A stretch of 64,000 nt of DNA from Gnetum montanum. Taxonomy: Eukaryota > Streptophyta > Gnetopsida > Gnetales > Gnetaceae. The position numbers were made by a program, and so were the translations under genes. The DNA is taken from NCBI GenBank assembly GCA_015680685.1, contig MNCI01010462.1, positions 265,931 through 329,930 of the forward strand, in the 5' to 3' direction. Positions 22,594-33,320 of the stretch are shown one piece after another. Position 1 is the first letter of the stretch; every line of letters starts with the position of its first letter. Under the pieces are notes generated by a model that was not told the DNA's origin, did no database searches, and saw only the letters and a program-made list of their open reading frames with translations.

Positions 22594-22718
22594 TGTTATT
22601 TTGTTGGTGTGCTATTGACCGTTGTTTAAAATTTCTTCTGATTAATCCTAAGGGTTCATTTAAGCTTCCCAATGATGTGGATGATTTCCTATGTTCTACT
22701 TAGTGCACAAACAACTTA

Positions 22719-22737
22719 GTCCCCAGCAACGGTGCCA
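22719..22737 (-). other. Primer-binding site, right unit of element B
   Basis: Minus strand TGGCACCGTTGCTGGGGAC: 16 or 17 of 19 bases match the complement of the plant tRNA-Asp 3' end, separated by one base from the LTR terminus. It is the best-preserved primer site in the window. Confidence 0.85.
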
Positions 22738-22738
22738 A

Positions 22739-23483
22739 TGATGAGTGGCGAGGTACCCCTACACTCAACCATACGAATACGAGCGTTACACGNTGTATGG
22801 TTAAGTAAGTTTGAGGTATATGATTTTTATATCTTTTCTATTTTATCTCCTATGCTAATGAGGTGAAGGGTGAAGAGACTAATTAACTAATTTTAACTAA
22901 CTAACTAAGCCTTAATTAACCTAGAATCAGTATCCATTCCCACTTACCATTCACACCCTGAACCAATGCAACCTTCTGGGATTACCAAACGCTATTCGTT
23001 GTTGGGATTACTAAGCGTAACGCACGTGCTCGAAGCGGTCATACTGAATGCACTTAACTATGGGAGAAGGGTTGAGAGAGATTTAATTAACTAATAAAGA
23101 ATTTAAATTATGAACAATAAATAACAATAATTAAAGTCCTAGTTAGCCTATTCCATGCATTGAAAGGTTTATCCAACAGTTCGTCTTTATTGCTGTACAC
23201 AATTATGCGTTCAGGTACAAAATTGCTCGAATAAAGATCCATTCACTTTGGAGCTCCTTCTGTGGGCAAAAGGAAATTATTCTATCTCTAGAGAGGTAAA
23301 ACTACTAGAGTTTCACTAAGGGTCTAGATCTAGATGGAAAAACGGGAGAGCTACCTCTTATTTATAGATTTGGCGGTGAGCTGCGATATCGCGTACATGA
23401 TATCGTAGGGGAAGACGTCATATCAAGTACGTGATATCACAGGGGATGCGATATCGCAGCCCATGTGATATTGCGTCCCATCA
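22739..23483 (-). repeat. 5' LTR of element B
   Basis: Starts TGATGAGTGGCGAGG and ends GCGTCCCATCA. Compared with 16509-17340 it lacks about 115 bp exactly at the N at 22793, so the real LTR is about 830-860 bp. It contains the TATTTATA box at 23354-23367 and palindrome remnants with several surviving CG steps at 23383-23470. It borders copia-1 RT at 23484. Confidence 0.88.
22793..22793. other. Contig join: single N with about 115 bp missing
   Basis: The lone N replaces a block present in the sister LTR (about 16560-16672: from gcgttacatgcacgatcc to tgcatttttcatggt). It is therefore a real gap of about 115 bp, unlike the joins at 6365 and 60270, which have duplicated flanks. Confidence 0.75.
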
Positions 23484-24290
23484 CTATTTATCCTAGTTCA
23501 CTTTAGTTCCTACAAAATATTTGATTTTTTCAAGGTCCTTCATTTCAAATTTAGTTTTCACATCATTCTCGAAATCTTCTACTAGCTTTTTATTAGTTCC
23601 AATAAAGATAATATCATCTACATATAGTGATATGATGATTAAAACATCTTATTCCTTGATGAAATATAGTGCTAGTTCAAACATGCAATTTTCATAATTC
23701 TTTCTAGTGAGATAGTCATTAATTCTCTAGAACCAAGCCTTAGGTGCTTACATTAGATCATATAGAGCTTTGTTGAGTTTTTCCACTTTGTTCTCTTCTT
23801 CTTTGATAACATAACATTTGGGCTAGTAGATGTACACTTTTTCTTTGAGGTATTCATTTAGAAATGTGATGTTATCATCTATTTTTTAAATCTTTAGATC
23901 TTTATGTACTGCTATGAAAAGAATAAGCTTGATGGTTTCAAATTTAGCCACTACTGTAAATATTTCTTCATAATTAATATGTTTCTTTCATTTGAATCCT
24001 CTTGCCACAAGTCTTGCTTTATGTGTTGTGACTTTTCCTTTCTCATTATACTTGATTTTATATAGCTATCTATAATCAATGGCATTTTTATTTTTTGGCT
24101 TATCTACTAATTCCCATGTATTATTTCTTAGGATGAAATTGTACTCTTTGTTCATAACTTCCTTTAAGACATTTAATTTCATGATTTCATTAACATTGGT
24201 TGGTTCACTTGAGACTATTGAATATGTCATATTTCTAATATTCTGAGCTCTTGTAGTTCTTCTTTTAAAATTTGAATATAGCATTTGAGT
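23484..24290 (-). pseudogene. Reverse transcriptase of copia-1
   Basis: Minus-strand translation from 24284: V-M-N-K-E-Y-N-F-I-L-R-N-N-T-W-E-L-V-D-K-P (consensus 'A-M-x-x-E-x-x-x-L-x-x-N-x-T-W-x-L-V-x-x-P'), K-A-R-L-V-A-R-G-F-K (about 24010), F-T-V-V-A-K-F-E-T-I (about 23945), L-N-K-A-L-Y-D-L-stop-A-P-K-A-W-F (about 23755), and the intact catalytic box L-Y-V-D-D-I-I-F-I-G (23599-23633). These are the hallmarks of Ty1/copia RT. A few stops interrupt it. The domain breaks off at 23484, where the LTR of element B begins; the region linking RT to RNase H, about 150 codons, is missing. Confidence 0.9.
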
Positions 24291-24608
24291 GAAATAATTT
24301 CTCTTCCTTTTTTAAAAAATTCATATTTAATGACACTTCTCATCAAATATAATATCTTTTAAAACATTTTATTTCTAATTTATTTGGTTATAGTACTTGT
24401 ATACACTAGGGTAAGAATCATAACCAATAAATATGCATTTCTCTCTTCTATCTTCAAGTTTATTAATTAATTATTTTGAGGTCTTTACATAGCAATGACA
24501 CCTAAATATCCTCATATGACTCAAGTTAGGAATTTTATTGTATAGAATTTCATATGACAATCTATCATGATTGATTTTGGTGATTATTTAATTAGAAATG
24601 GAATAATA
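24290..24608 (-). pseudogene. Copia-1 integrase, C-terminal part
   Basis: Minus strand I-S-N-stop-I-I-T-K-I-N, S-Y-E-I-L-Y-N-K-I-P-N-L-S-H-M-R-I-F-R-C-H-C-Y-V and E-D-R-E-K-C-I-F-I-G-Y-D correspond to copia 'Y-I-x-N-R ... P-x-E-x-x-x-x-x-K-P-x-x-x-x-L-R-x-F-G-C-x-x-Y-V ... K-C-I-F-I-G-Y'. It continues the integrase that ends at 36549 on the other side of element C: the right-hand piece ends A-I-T-H-S-C and this piece resumes at the next expected residues, so C landed inside this codon block. Confidence 0.82.
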
Positions 24609-24896
24609 TGAAACACCACCAAATTTTCATGTTGTAACCTTCGTAATCCCATCCCATGAAACGCAAGGCAAAACTTCATTATGAATGTGAGGATTGTAAC
24701 CCATGAGGTGTAATCTCACATACTTGACCTTTTAGAACTAAAAAATGCCTCATACGTGGTCAAAAGCCTTATTGTCCAAGTGAAAAAGTCATGTAATGTC
24801 TATATATGGGTTGGGGAGGTGTTAAAATGCCTTTTAGGATGTCAAGATTGGCATTTTGGTGGGCTTTATGGGAGGTATTGCATTTTCTACGCTGAA

Positions 24897-25278
24897 GCTC
24901 ACCTACCCCTAGCTAGGATGCATTAGGGAAAAGCTCACCTACCCCTAGTTAGGATGCATTGGAGAAAAGCTCACCTACCCCTAGCTAGGATGCATGGAAG
25001 GAAAGCCAATCTACCTTCACCTTGGATGCATGGGGGCAAAGCTCACGTACCTCCAGCTTGGCTGCATGGGAAAAAAAATCAACTACCTTTAGGTTGGATG
25101 CATGAGGAAAAAGATGACCTATCCTTAACTTGGATGCATGGTACCCTCAACTAGGATGCATGGTGAAAAGCTCACCTATCCCTAACTAAGATGCATGGGG
25201 GGAAAGCTCACCTACCCCTAGTTAGGATGCATGGAAGGACAACTTACCTACCTCTAGCTTGGATGCATGGGGGAAAAC
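24897..25278 (+). repeat. 36-bp minisatellite in the 5' LTR of C
   Basis: About eleven degenerate copies of a 36-bp unit, gctcacctacccctagctagg plus atgcatgggggaaaa in consensus. Because 36 is a multiple of three, the plus strand has repeating open frames (M-H-G-G-K-A-H-L-P-L-A-W and variants) at 24954-25154 and 25191-25373. The array in the 3' LTR has about eight copies. Confidence 0.9.
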
Positions 25279-25605
25279 CACACTTTAGTGTGGAAGTTTC
25301 CCCCAATGTGAAAACTGCATGCCACTGGTGTGGAAGCCACAAAGACAAGATTTCAACATTCCATGCACTTTAGGATTGATTTAACATGCCAACGTAGAAG
25401 GTTAAAGGCCTAGTGTAGAAGATCTATCTCCAGCATGGATGCCATTCCCCTGTTACTATTTATAGTAATAAGAATGGCCATAGGGCTTTGGCACTTACTA
25501 TATATTGTAAGCCCCTAAAATTTTAGCACCTATCCCACCTAAAGTGTAGACAAAATTTGCAGCCAATCCATAGCCAATTTTCAGCAAAAATTCAGGCCAA
25601 AAACA

Positions 25606-25613
25606 TATAAAAG
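25606..25613 (+). promoter_or_regulatory. TATA box of LTR C (5')
   Basis: TATAAAAG in acatataaaagctaaacccc, conserved in the 3' LTR at 35817-35824 in aacctataaaagctaaatcc. Transcription would begin roughly 30 bp downstream. The minisatellite lies upstream of it, in U3. Confidence 0.6.
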
Positions 25614-26335
25614 CTAAACCCCAACACCATTTTTAGGGTTCGACACTTTTGCGATTCTAGAATTTTTACAATTCCATAATTTGAAGACTCTTTAGCAATC
25701 TAAAAATTTTTGCATTTCCATACTTGGGCATTTTCTAGCCTCAATAGCTCTTTCAATCTTCTATGATTGCATTCTCTTGAATCTCAATGTGAAAGCATTG
25801 TAGCCTTTGCAATCCCACTTGAGACTTTTAGATTTTTTGTGTCAACCCTACATTTATGGGGCTTCCAATCCTAGCAAGGAGCAATCTAGCAACCAAATTT
25901 CTCACTTTTGTCATCCCCCTATAACACCCAACATTGGAAATTTGGTGCAAGGAGTAGCAAAGGTTCAAAAGCATTGGGAGTTGTGGATATCTAGATCATG
26001 AAGCAAAGGATTCCAAGCCCCACCAAAGTGAACCCCCTACCCCTAGGCACATTTTTATACACATTCATCAAACTCATTCTTTATTCTTTTTTTAATAAAG
26101 TTTAAGGTTTCTGGTTTTGTTTGTAATCTACATTTACTTTCAGTTTTTCAAATCTATAATCTTTTTGCATTTTTAATTTTACAATCTTATTACTATCCTC
26201 TAAGTTCCCAAGTACTCTACTAGATTGTCCAAGGAACCTAAAATCCCATTTTTATAGAGGCCCTAGGAATTCAAGGTTAAAGCTATTAGGCAAAGATCTT
26301 TGATTTTCTAGTGACTAAATTTTTTAATCACTATA

Positions 26336-27071
26336 GTTTTATGGTGGTACAAGGAGGGCCTCTACCCAAGTTTTGCATCTAAACCTTTTTGCTAATTTTT
26401 CTGCCTTAAAACCAATGCTATAAATCATCCAACCTACCACCAAAATCCAACCTTGAAGTTGTAGGTAATTTGGATTTTAGAAAATTTCATAGCAAGTTGC
26501 TAGAAATTTTAAACCCAATGTTGGTGTCTTGCTAAAATCCCATACCCTCTTGTGAAAATTTCACAACAAAGGCAACATGGATGTTTGTGTCTTGGAAAAA
26601 AAATTCACAGTAGTTGTTGAAAATTTTTAAAGCTAGCTAGGAAGGGTGTTACCTTGCTAAACCATCCAAATCCCTTGCTATGAATTTTTTCTAGTAGGAT
26701 CAGCGTTGCTATTTTTTATTGGAAATTCACCAATGTTGGAATCCTCCCAGCCATTTACCCATCTCACCAAGTGTGGAAGGTAGCATGGAAGGTAGCTAGG
26801 AAGCCAGTGTGGGTGAAGTTTATTACAACCTTTTCACCTTTGCATTTTGGTAAAGGGGTATATCCCCTTATCCCCCACTTACCATTTATAGTGAATGACT
26901 TACTTTGGCCATTTTTATCATTTTTCTGCAACTAGAAAGTTAGGAGTGAGTGGAGTGTGACCCATTTTCAATCATTTTTGCTTCTTTCAACCATTTTTTA
27001 AATCTTACTTACTGGAATTCATACTTTTTCCACCTTTTCTAACCTTTTCAAGCCATTTCACCATTGTAATC
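26336..27071 (+). other. Leader of element C with primer region
   Basis: Non-coding between LTR and gag. About 6 bp after the LTR comes TGGTGGTACAAGGAGGGCC (26342-26360), whose counterpart in D is TGGTGCTAGAAGGAAGGCC (42546-42564). Conservation and position mark it as the primer-binding site, although I cannot match it to a tRNA I know. The rest contains loosely repeated words (ccaatgttggtgtcttgctaaa, ggcaacatggatgtttgtgtc) and no open frame of note. Confidence 0.5.
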
Positions 27072-29900
27072 ATGTCTTTAAGCCAATCAACCATACTGCC
27101 CCTTAACCTGGTAAACATCGTATCTAGCCAAGATGCAATTCATATCTATGAACCAAAAGACCTTGTTGTCATAGAACAAAGGTAATCACTTAGGCAAAGA
27201 GGCAAGAACCTAGATTTCGTGACTATTAATGAGGAGTTCTACAACTTCCTCTATGCTAAGATGTAAGCTGCTCTATTAATACCATGCTCCAAATCCCATG
27301 CTAAGCATCAATTTGAAATTATACACTAGGATGGTAAAGAATACATCCCATCCCACTATGACCAAATCCCCCACATAGAATTTTATACACAAATACTCAT
27401 ACAACTCATAGAGGTTGATGATTTTAGTGAGGGAATTAATTTAGAGGAGCAACAAGAAGAGGAAGATAAGTTTGAGGGTGAACAAGAGCTAGGCACCCTC
27501 ATGGAAAGTTTTTTTCAAACTTTGGCTTCCCAAAAAACAATGTCCAACTCCACATTTTCTACTTCATCAATGGAACTAATCCCTCAACCCAACTCTCCTC
27601 CAATCCATCCTACCATGTTTGGATCCACACCCATCATCGCCATGCACTAGACACAACCCATGTCTCAATGCACATCCTTATTCTCATTAGTACCCTTTGC
27701 CACACAACCTAATTTCATTCATCCAACCATGGTGATGTCTACATCATTATGTTTCTTTGCCATGCTAGCAGGATCCTCATTGGGGCCCTATGCAACATAA
27801 GCATCTCATACCTCATTTGTCCTCTTTGTGCCTCAAGTTTTGGCACAAACATCCTTTTCCTTGTTTGGCCCACCTATGACCACCATAACCCAACCTCTTC
27901 CTTTGATACCACAACCTATCACAAGGCCACAAGCCTCTCAACCACATGTCTCACAACTTCTTCCTCAACCATCAATGCAAACACCATAGCCCATGGGGAT
28001 GCCCTAAGCCTTGGATCAATCCTTTTAAATGATCTAAGAGCTTTAATGAAGAGTTGCAAAAACTTAAAGCCAACACAACTTAGATAATCAAGGTTCTAGG
28101 TTTCTACCAAGATGATCCTATAAGTTCTAAGGTGCCTAAAATAACCTTTCTTGTAGGCCTGCCTATTTCAAACTTCACCAAATACAATGATGAAGGGAAT
28201 TCCAATGCACATCTAGTAACCTCTAGTTTGAGTGCCTCTTCTTGCAACCTTGGCCTCATATGATACTAAGGATTTTTCCCATGTCTCTAAAGGGAAAGGC
28301 TCTAGATCAATACTAAACCTTGCCTAGAGGTTCCATCTCTTCCCATGAGGACCTAGTTAGCCAATTTATCAACTACTTTAGATACAACTTGAAGTCAAAT
28401 TCGACATTGGATCAACTAATGAAGATAAGGTAGGGGCCACTTGAACTAGTCAAAAATTTCATTCAAAGGTGGAACTCAATGCATAATGATATCCCTAAAA
28501 CTATTGCTAAAATCCACCTTTTGGTCATCTACAAGAGATCAATAAATGAATTTATCAAGTTAAAGTTGTACTACCTAGAGTCCCAGTCACTAAGCCAAGC
28601 CTTCTCACAAACCAAGAACATTGAGGAGGTAGCTAAGGTAAGCAATGTCCTAGCCTATGTGGCCTATAAAAACCAACATGAGAGAATGGATAGTAATAGG
28701 ACTAAACAAGAACATACACCTATGGCCATAGTAGCAAAAGAATCAAAGTAATAGGAAACGAGGGCATCACCAACTTGCAACATATCCCCTGATTCATCAC
28801 AACCATCCACTTCCTATGCCCCAAATAAACCAAGATCAAACGTTGGACATAAGGATAGGTCCCAATACACTAGATTGCCTATGAAGCCTTCTGAGCTCTT
28901 AGAATAGTTTTTTAAACACAACCATATACAACATAAGCAACTATCTAAAGAGGCTCACAAAAGGCACAATTGTCTTTGTGACATAGCTAGAGAGCCAATG
29001 ATAGCTACGAATGATGATCCTAAGCTACCAAAGTATATTAGACTAGATAGGTATTGCTACTATAATCAAATGGATGGTCATAACATTGATTTTTTCCTAG
29101 CATTAAAGAATGACCTCCAGAAGATGGTAGATTGCAAAGAGTTGGTATTGGATGAGCCCAACTCTTCAAAAGCTAATAAAAACTCCTACACTATAGCCTC
29201 ATTCACAAAAACCAAATGGTCTAATCCTCCTAGGGAACTGTTTGTTATTAGAGTACCACCATGATCCCAAAATACAAAGCCTAGAGATCCATTTTGTCAT
29301 ATGGGTACCACCTCCTCCAACACCTAAGAAGCCTTTCATAATATGTGTCCCACCTTTAGTAACCCCAACTTCACAACCAAGACCATGGGTTGCTAGTCCT
29401 CCAAAACCTAGAGAACTGTTTGTTATCTAGATCCCTCCAGCTTCAACAAGTAAGCCTATAATAACCCATGACCAAAGCCCACCTATAGTGGCCAATAACT
29501 TAGAGGTTAGCAAGAAGTCATGATCATAATGACGATGAAAGTAGCCTATTGCCAAACCAACAAAAAAGCCCACTAAAGATGGCCAACAACAAAAGACTTT
29601 GAAATAGGCCACACTAAGACCAACTACACTCATGGACAAGGGGCCCGAAGCACATACATCACAACCCAAGGGAGAATGGAGGAGGCTAGAACTACTGAGG
29701 CTAAAACATCACAAGAAAAGGAAAAGAATTTCCACATAATCATGGAGCAGGCCAAATGGTCATTAAAGAAAAAGAACATGTCACTAAACTTTTATGATTT
29801 AGTCATGACTTCTCCAACTCATAGGCATGCACTTACTCAAGTGTTAACCTCTAACCTTGTAAGTAGAGACATGCCTACCAACAAAGAGTTGAGACACTAT
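27072..29900 (+). pseudogene. gag of element C
   Basis: Likely start near 27075 (M-S-L-S-Q-S-T-I-L-P-L). Order: acidic N-terminal region (E-E-Q-Q-E-E-E-D-K-F-E-G near 27440), a long Ser/Thr/Pro/Gln-rich low-complexity stretch (27540-28000), then the gag core at about 28270-28760 (G-K-A-L-D, L-P-R-G-S-I, L-V-S-Q-F-I-N-Y-F, T-L-D-Q-L-M-K-I-R, V-K-N-F-I-Q-R-W-N), which fits the plant Retrotrans_gag pattern. At 29030-29140, Y-C-Y-Y-N-Q-M-D-G-H-N-I-D-F-F-L-A-L-K corresponds to the Tat-type 'Y-C-x-x-H-x-x-x-G-H-x-T-x-x-C-x-x-L-K' finger with its last Cys lost. A repeat block (29230-29440) follows. Several frameshifts and stops interrupt it. Confidence 0.78.
29230..29440 (+). repeat. Proline-rich peptide repeat in gag of C
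   Basis: Four degenerate copies of a peptide module of the form P-R-E/D-L/P-F-V-I-x-V-P-P (E-L-F-V-I-R-V-P-P, D-P-F-V-I-W-V-P-P, K-P-F-I-I-C-V-P-P, E-L-F-V-I-stop-I-P-P), spread over more than one frame. Element D has related copies at about 48850-48990 (E-S-F-V-V-Q-V-P-S, I-P-F-I-I-R-I-P-P, Y-F-V-I-R-M-P-P). It lies between the zinc-finger remnant and the protease. Confidence 0.7.
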
Positions 29901-30420
29901 CATTGAGCAAGCTTCACTTAGGGAAAATGAGCATCAACCTATGATCAACTTTCATAATGAAGTAAAGATTAACTCTCATAATGGAGAGGTGCTATCCACT
30001 CCTCTCCTTATTACTATATGTATTGGTAGGTACCAAGTTCATTGTGTTTATGTTGAAGATGGGGCAACCACAAACATGCTACCATACTCCATTGTTGACA
30101 AGTTGGGCCTAATTGAGAACATTAAAGCAACCACCACCTCAATACTTAAGTCATTTAATGGCTCACGAGTAATGATGCAAGGTTCTATCTCTTTGGACTT
30201 TGTTACAACTACCACCTTCCTAGTGGTTGAATAATCACTTGGCTTCAACTTGATCCTTGGGAGACCATGGTTGGTGAAGCTTTGGGTAGTTTCTTCTCCT
30301 ACACGTCAAGAGATTCACTTGCCATATGAGGGTGGGGAGGTTGTGATCCATGGGGACAATGTATCACTACCCTCAATTAACTATGTCAATATTGATTGAG
30401 GTTTGGAGGTAGAGTTTCAA
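29900..30420 (+). pseudogene. Aspartic protease of element C
   Basis: The open stretch 29941-30234 contains V-H-C-V-Y-V-E-D-G-A-T-T-N-M-L-P, aligning with retroviral-type proteases around D-S/T-G-A (V-D-T-G-A-S-x-N-x-L). Here the triplet reads E-D-G, so the catalytic Asp has shifted or been lost, a condition shared in spirit with D (V-D-D-E-A). Beyond a stop at 30232 come L-G-F-N-L-I-L-G-R-P-W-L (the conserved second motif 'I-L-G-R-P-W'), then E-I-H-L-P-Y-E-G-G-E-V-V-I-H-G-D, all conserved in D. It would process gag. No RT follows in the next 4.5 kb, so the polyprotein ended here. Confidence 0.8.
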
Positions 30421-31420
30421 GAGGAAACTCCCGAGACTTAGACTAGGACCACCAATAACAAACACAACAATGATGCTAGCAACATCAACTCCACAACAAT
30501 GAATGACCAAGAAAAATGCAAGTAGCCATGCGAAATGGTAAACATATGATTATGCAAAGAAGATTCATTGATCTATAAAAGATCAAAAAACAACTTCCAG
30601 TAAGAACCTTATACTCTCTCTTGCTAAGGGTCATCTATTCACTTTCACAACATTGTATCATGTTTCACTGTTAGCTTTGTTTGTATATTCTCTTTTGAGA
30701 GTACCCCATAATTGCTAGACAACATGTAGACTCTAGCACACTATGGCCTTAAACTAGCAACATTATGGCTTGCCAGGGTCTAAAATCAGTGAAGTCATGG
30801 CCTACTAGGACCTAAAACTATTGAGAATAATGACATCATAGCCAATTTACCTAGTAGCATTATATGCAATTTCTCTTATATGTGTATGCCTTGGTTTACA
30901 ATTATCATTATGACACACTTGGTTTACAATTATCATTATGACACATTTTTATCTATTAGCTTTAGTCCATGATCTTACAACATTTACCATCTATGTTTAC
31001 ATGAAGCATATAAAACATAAAAATCTAGAGCTAACACATAGCCATAGTCACACTATGTGACAATAATCAAAGAATACCAAAATGTCCATATGCCTATGAC
31101 CATAGTTGCACTACGCAACATACAACAACATGAACAATACATGGTCATTATGGCCTTTGTAATTAATTAAAAACAACTATAACAACAACAAAGAAGAGCA
31201 TAAAAAGGTGTAACTGGTCTTGTAGTAGCCAAAGCCAAGCCATAAGGGTGAGAGGAAAGATTAACGTCTACATCATAGTTGATCACTGCCATCACCAAGG
31301 GCCTATGAACAATGAAAACATGCAACAATTAGTGACATAAATAGTCATGAATGTAATCGTCAAAACATAAAAGTTCTACAACTACACATCTGGATTCATT
31401 CATTATTCCATTATCAAGGG
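30420..31420 (+). other. Post-protease region conserved between C and D
   Basis: Non-coding by eye, but it aligns with D 50045-50830: for example tagccatagtcacactatgtgacaataat (31037-31065) against tagccatggtcacactatgtgacaaataat in D, and aaagccaagccataa (31230) against aaaatcaagccata. After about 31300 the similarity to D fades. It also holds a 28-bp tandem repeat (30891-30946). Confidence 0.6.
30891..30946 (+). repeat. 28-bp tandem repeat
   Basis: Two perfect adjacent copies of ttggtttacaattatc plus attatgacacac, at 30891-30918 and 30919-30946. Confidence 0.9.
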
Positions 31421-33320
31421 TCTACAATTCAATACCATGTATTATTATAAGATTGAATGTGAAAGCTCAACCCATGAATTTTCTTTCATAACACCACCAC
31501 CACTAGGTCCACATGTTTAATATAAATTCGGAATAATAGGGGATCTTGGTCAAACTTACAACTGAAATCAAACCCTTCACTATTATCTAAAAACAGATGG
31601 GAAAGTTGTTCTCTTTGTAGGTCCCTCCTACATTATTGTGTCGGCATCTTAATCCTCTTATGCAAAGTATACTCCTCAATATACTCCTCAATATGTATGG
31701 CTTGAAGAGGAATTCACAAAGGTTAACTGATCAAAGAGTCGATGGTTAATCGTTCCCATGCATTCCCCATGGTATAATAGCAATAGTTATCACTACGTGG
31801 AAGTTGAAATCATGTGGGTGCAGTTAGAATCATGGTTTATAAACTACTAGATTAATAGGGTCTTTGTTGGCCATTACATAGGATGATATTTTATTATTTT
31901 TTTCCCACAGCTGTAGCTGCGGTGATAATAAGATAAGGTGAGGAGATGCGAAATGCTTGAACTTGTTAGATACTAATTGATTTGATCGAAACTCAGAAGT
32001 TGGCGATAATGTGGCGGCCACAGATACAGCCGCTGTTGGCGTCCTTTTTCAGGCTTAGGCCATATGAATAAATTGTTTGGTTTATGTCATGCATCTGCTC
32101 TAAGTTCGGGTTAAAAGTCATGGCCACCGCTTTTGTGGGCAGTTTCAGTGCCACGTCCTGTTCATTCATAACACACGTTCAATGCTCTTTCTGTGCAGGG
32201 CAGGGCCTTTTGCAGTTCCCTGGATAGCTTAAATTGGATTCATGTAAAACCCACAACATGAATAAAACATCAAACTGTAAGAGAGTTTGAAATTTAAACA
32301 AAAACCAAAAAAATGCTAACTTGGGAGAAAATATGCTTCTCATCAGGACAACAAAATGGGCACATGAATCATGAGCCTCTCTTGTCACAGAGCTTGCTGA
32401 TCTTCCCCTGATGCGATGCATAGTAGGATTTCTTCAATGTGCCATGAAAGAAACAAACTCTGCTACACCGATTTTGCCAAGAGCCTTTCAGCCCCTTCGA
32501 CTACAGGAAAAAGCAGGATACAAGAAGGACCCTAAATCCAGTTTCATTCTCTTCCCCACCAAAATTTTCAAGTTACAGGCCCAAGGCAAGCAATGATTTC
32601 TCACTGATTCCAACAATAAACAAGGGCTGAGAAAATAAGATTTCATTCCATGTTTCCCCAATAGCCACTAAAAGTTTGGAAAACAAACACCAATGACCCC
32701 TATTCTCTAAAATATTCTGGAGTCTCAATCTTATCTTGGCCACTACAAATGATATCAAATTCACACTGATTACGGCTACAAGACTGGAAAACTTTGGAAA
32801 ACATAGAAAACTGCAGCACAGCCCAACACTCGGCATTTAGCCCAAATTAGAAAGCTTTCAAAATAGAAAGCAAGAAAACGAAACATTGGACAGGGCAGGC
32901 AAGCAAAGATCGCAACTGGTACACACCAATAAGTAAAAATAAAAATTCATAACCAACATCAGTTCAATAGCGATTGCCACGACACTGGCTGGCTACAGTG
33001 CGTACATGGTGAGCAAGACCAGCGTGGAGGCCACCACACGCTTAGGGCACTACCCGGCACCAGGCAGCCGCCCACAAAAATAATATTCCCAAAACATTGC
33101 AGCAATAATAATAATAATCATAATATTATAACAATAATTATATAATTAGCGTAATCTAGTGGTGCTTCTTAAGTTTCTACAGCATGTCATGTGTTCAAAT
33201 GTAAGAGCAAGGACAAGGATAATAATAATAATTGCCAATGGAGCGAGGGTCGAATCATACTCTAATCATGATTTTCGTTTTCGAAAAGTTGTGGCCCGCA
33301 TAAGCAAAGAAAGCAAATAG
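31420..33320. other. Less AT-rich, non-element-like island inside C
   Basis: Between about 31900 and 33080 the composition changes: CG steps and GC-rich words appear (gtggcggccacagatacagccgc, gaggccaccacacgcttagggc), unlike the rest of C. Overlapping short open stretches occur on both strands (32179-32421 and 32573-32836 minus; 32411-32596 plus), none with a recognisable domain. It has no counterpart in element D. It could be a captured host fragment or the remnant of another insertion; I cannot name it. The 33090-33150 edge is rich in taataa. Confidence 0.4.

Larger units (their letters stand above)
16016..23483 (-). mobile_element. Element B: tandem gypsy arrangement (partial gag - LTR - internal - LTR), no pol
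   Basis: Same family as element A. On the minus strand from 23483: 5' LTR (23483-22739), tRNA-Asp primer site, gag (22593-20250), protease remnant (about 20050-19560), a non-pol region (19560-17341), LTR (17340-16509), then a second primer site and the first 350 bp of a second gag (16363-16016). The middle LTR is therefore both the 3' LTR of one unit and the 5' LTR of the next. Such LTR-sharing dimers arise by unequal recombination between elements. It lies within copia-1. No RT, RNase H or integrase was found, so it is non-autonomous. Confidence 0.82.
24609..26335 (+). repeat. 5' LTR of element C
   Basis: Starts TGAAACACCACCAAA and ends near TCACTATA, where the 3' copy has TTGCTACA. Features in order: a 36-bp minisatellite (24897-25278), TATA box (25606-25613), an aataaa signal near 26093 in attctttttttaataaagttt, and the gatctttgattttctagtga end block, which also appears degenerately just before the primer region of D. 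It aligns throughout with 34915-36548. Confidence 0.87.

Noticed and set aside
15360-23500. A single long copia element without insertions
   Set aside because: The gypsy primer sites, gag and LTRs between 16016 and 23483 are on the same strand but clearly belong to a different superfamily.
24954-25373. Repeat protein M-H-G-G-K-A-H-L-P-L-A-W
   Set aside because: It lies in LTR U3 upstream of the TATA box, is interrupted, and follows simply from the 36-bp period; reported as a minisatellite, not as a gene.
29427-29669. Glycine/tryptophan-rich 80-codon minus-strand stretch
   Set aside because: Shadow of the gag-protease linker of element C, which is conserved in D on the plus strand.
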